Assembly (NCBI GenBank): GCA_009885905.1 | Contig: VFJU01000170.1 | Span: forward strand, 1-5,892 | Length of the DNA: 5,892 nt | Direction: 5' to 3' | DNA from: Verrucomicrobiota bacterium | GTDB lineage: Bacteria > Verrucomicrobiota > Verrucomicrobiia > Verrucomicrobiales > Akkermansiaceae | In this document: positions 5,319-5,892 of the stretch, piece after piece | How positions within the stretch are numbered: the stretch's first letter is position 1 | How the letters are laid out: every line of letters begins with the position of its first letter | The notes under the pieces: model-generated | The model's database searches: none | What the model was told of the DNA's origin: nothing | The model's input: the letters and a program-made list of their open reading frames with translations, nothing else | Program-made: the position numbers and the translations under genes

Positions 5319-5892
5319 ATGGATATCCCAGAATCGCCGATTCCTGTTCACCCAGAGGGTGAGACCAAAAACACCCAGAAAACTCCACCTGCATGCTGGC
5401 CGCTCGACACTCCAGGTGGTCGCTTTCATGCCGAGTTGTCTGACCAGTCACCCGTCACCCGTGAGGGCCAGTTGATCTTCTTTTTTCAGTTCCTCCAGGC
5501 AGGCGCACGCTGGCAGGAGTTTCTGCGCGAATGCCCGCTTCACTACACTGGCAATCGCGGCAGCGGTGCCGACCACGTCATGGGCACTGTCATGCTCAGC
5601 GTCCTCAGCGGCCACTCGCGCTACGCCCACATCAACGGCATTCGCGGCGATGGCGTGAACCCTGGATTGTTAGGGTTGAGCGGTACCGTCAGCGAGGACG
5701 CCGTGCGAGCCGCCATGTATCGCATCGAAGAAACCGCAGGCCTCGATTGGCTATCCACCCAGATCCTCGGCTGCATCTCACCCGCGTTAGGTCTGCCGTG
5801 GATCCTTGACATCGACGTCACCGTCAAGCCCCTCTACGGTCGCCAGCAGGGAGCGGAAATCGGCTACAACCCGCAAAAACCCGGACGCCCCA
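5319..5892 (+). CDS. DDE transposase, IS1380/IS4-like (N-terminal 191 residues, cut by window edge)
   Basis: The frame opens after an in-frame TGA at 5301-5303, and its first ATG is at 5319. It stays open to the window end, giving 191 residues. The recognisable part is the block 'LDIDVTVKPLYGRQQGAEIG' (163-182) followed by 'YNPQKPGRP' (183-191). This is the first catalytic-Asp region of IS1380-type transposases, with Asp166 as the likely first metal ligand and the typical GxQxGAxxGYNPxKxGRP continuation. The upstream part (50-160) is mostly helical in character, with 'GTVMLSVLSGHSRYAHINGI' and 'LSGTVSEDAVRAAM', as expected for the DNA-binding region of such enzymes. The second Asp and the Glu would lie beyond the window, so intactness cannot be judged. 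Codon use resembles the ilv genes, so there is no clear sign of recent arrival. The family call comes from motif memory. Confidence 0.75.
   Translation, partial: MDIPESPIPVHPEGETKNTQKTPPACWPLDTPGGRFHAELSDQSPVTREGQLIFFFQFLQAGARWQEFLRECPLHYTGNRGSGADHVMGTVMLSVLSGHSRYAHINGIRGDGVNPGLLGLSGTVSEDAVRAAMYRIEETAGLDWLSTQILGCISPALGLPWILDIDVTVKPLYGRQQGAEIGYNPQKPGRP
5319..5892 (+). mobile_element. Left part of a probable insertion sequence (boundaries not determined)
   Basis: This is inferred only from the transposase-like gene. The left boundary should lie within about 140 bp upstream of the ATG, downstream of ilvN, and the element continues past the right edge. No terminal inverted repeat or target-site duplication can be tested from one end. 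A domesticated or lone transposase gene is also possible. Confidence 0.5.

Noticed and set aside
1..5892. Search for tRNA, rRNA, CRISPR arrays, tandem repeats, toxin-antitoxin or phage-defence genes
   Set aside because: No cloverleaf, regularly spaced repeat or characteristic protein motif was seen on either strand; nearly all the sequence is accounted for by the listed genes.

Overview
The window looks like ordinary chromosome from a Gram-negative bacterium. It has a TonB/ExbB/ExbD inner-membrane energiser, periplasmic export, and no Shine-Dalgarno-like sequence before any gene start. My best guess is a member of the PVC group, probably Verrucomicrobiota. This rests on the style of the proteins (a Ser-for-Pro 'GYSGGAAIP' acetolactate synthase, the long TonB linker with 'IGERDT' and 'PLPSQKG' segments, a 'LWP..AP'-type secreted esterase) as I remember the family. 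It is inference, not a search result.

Left half, minus strand (2642 down to 1): a compact four-gene run in the order tonB-like, exbB-like, exbD-like, secreted alpha/beta-hydrolase (esterase type). The first two junctions are 6 bp each and the last is 40 bp. The first three products would form one envelope machine: ExbB and ExbD use the proton gradient, and the TonB-like protein carries the energy across the periplasm to outer-membrane transporters. No TonB-dependent receptor lies in the window. The fourth product has a signal peptide and the N-terminal half of a hydrolase of the acetyl(xylan)esterase-like type. It runs off the left edge.

Centre (2643-2853): an AT-rich divergent intergenic region that must hold the starts of both transcription units. 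It contains a hyphenated inverted repeat at 2766-2790 but no convincing sigma-70 promoter.

Right half, plus strand: ilvB (large, catalytic acetolactate synthase subunit) and ilvN (small, regulatory ACT subunit). Together they catalyse the first common step of branched-chain amino acid synthesis. They are separated by 57 bp that is only about a quarter G+C. ilvN is followed by a short GC-rich hairpin that may be its terminator, then about 120 bp of non-coding sequence. The 5' part of a DDE transposase gene of the IS1380/IS4-like kind follows and runs off the right edge. ilvC, which often follows ilvN, is not visible.

I did not find an undescribed system. The points most worth a second look are the esterase joined to the Ton cluster, the conserved-looking islands inside the TonB linker, the dyad upstream of ilvB, and the absence of Shine-Dalgarno sequences at every start.
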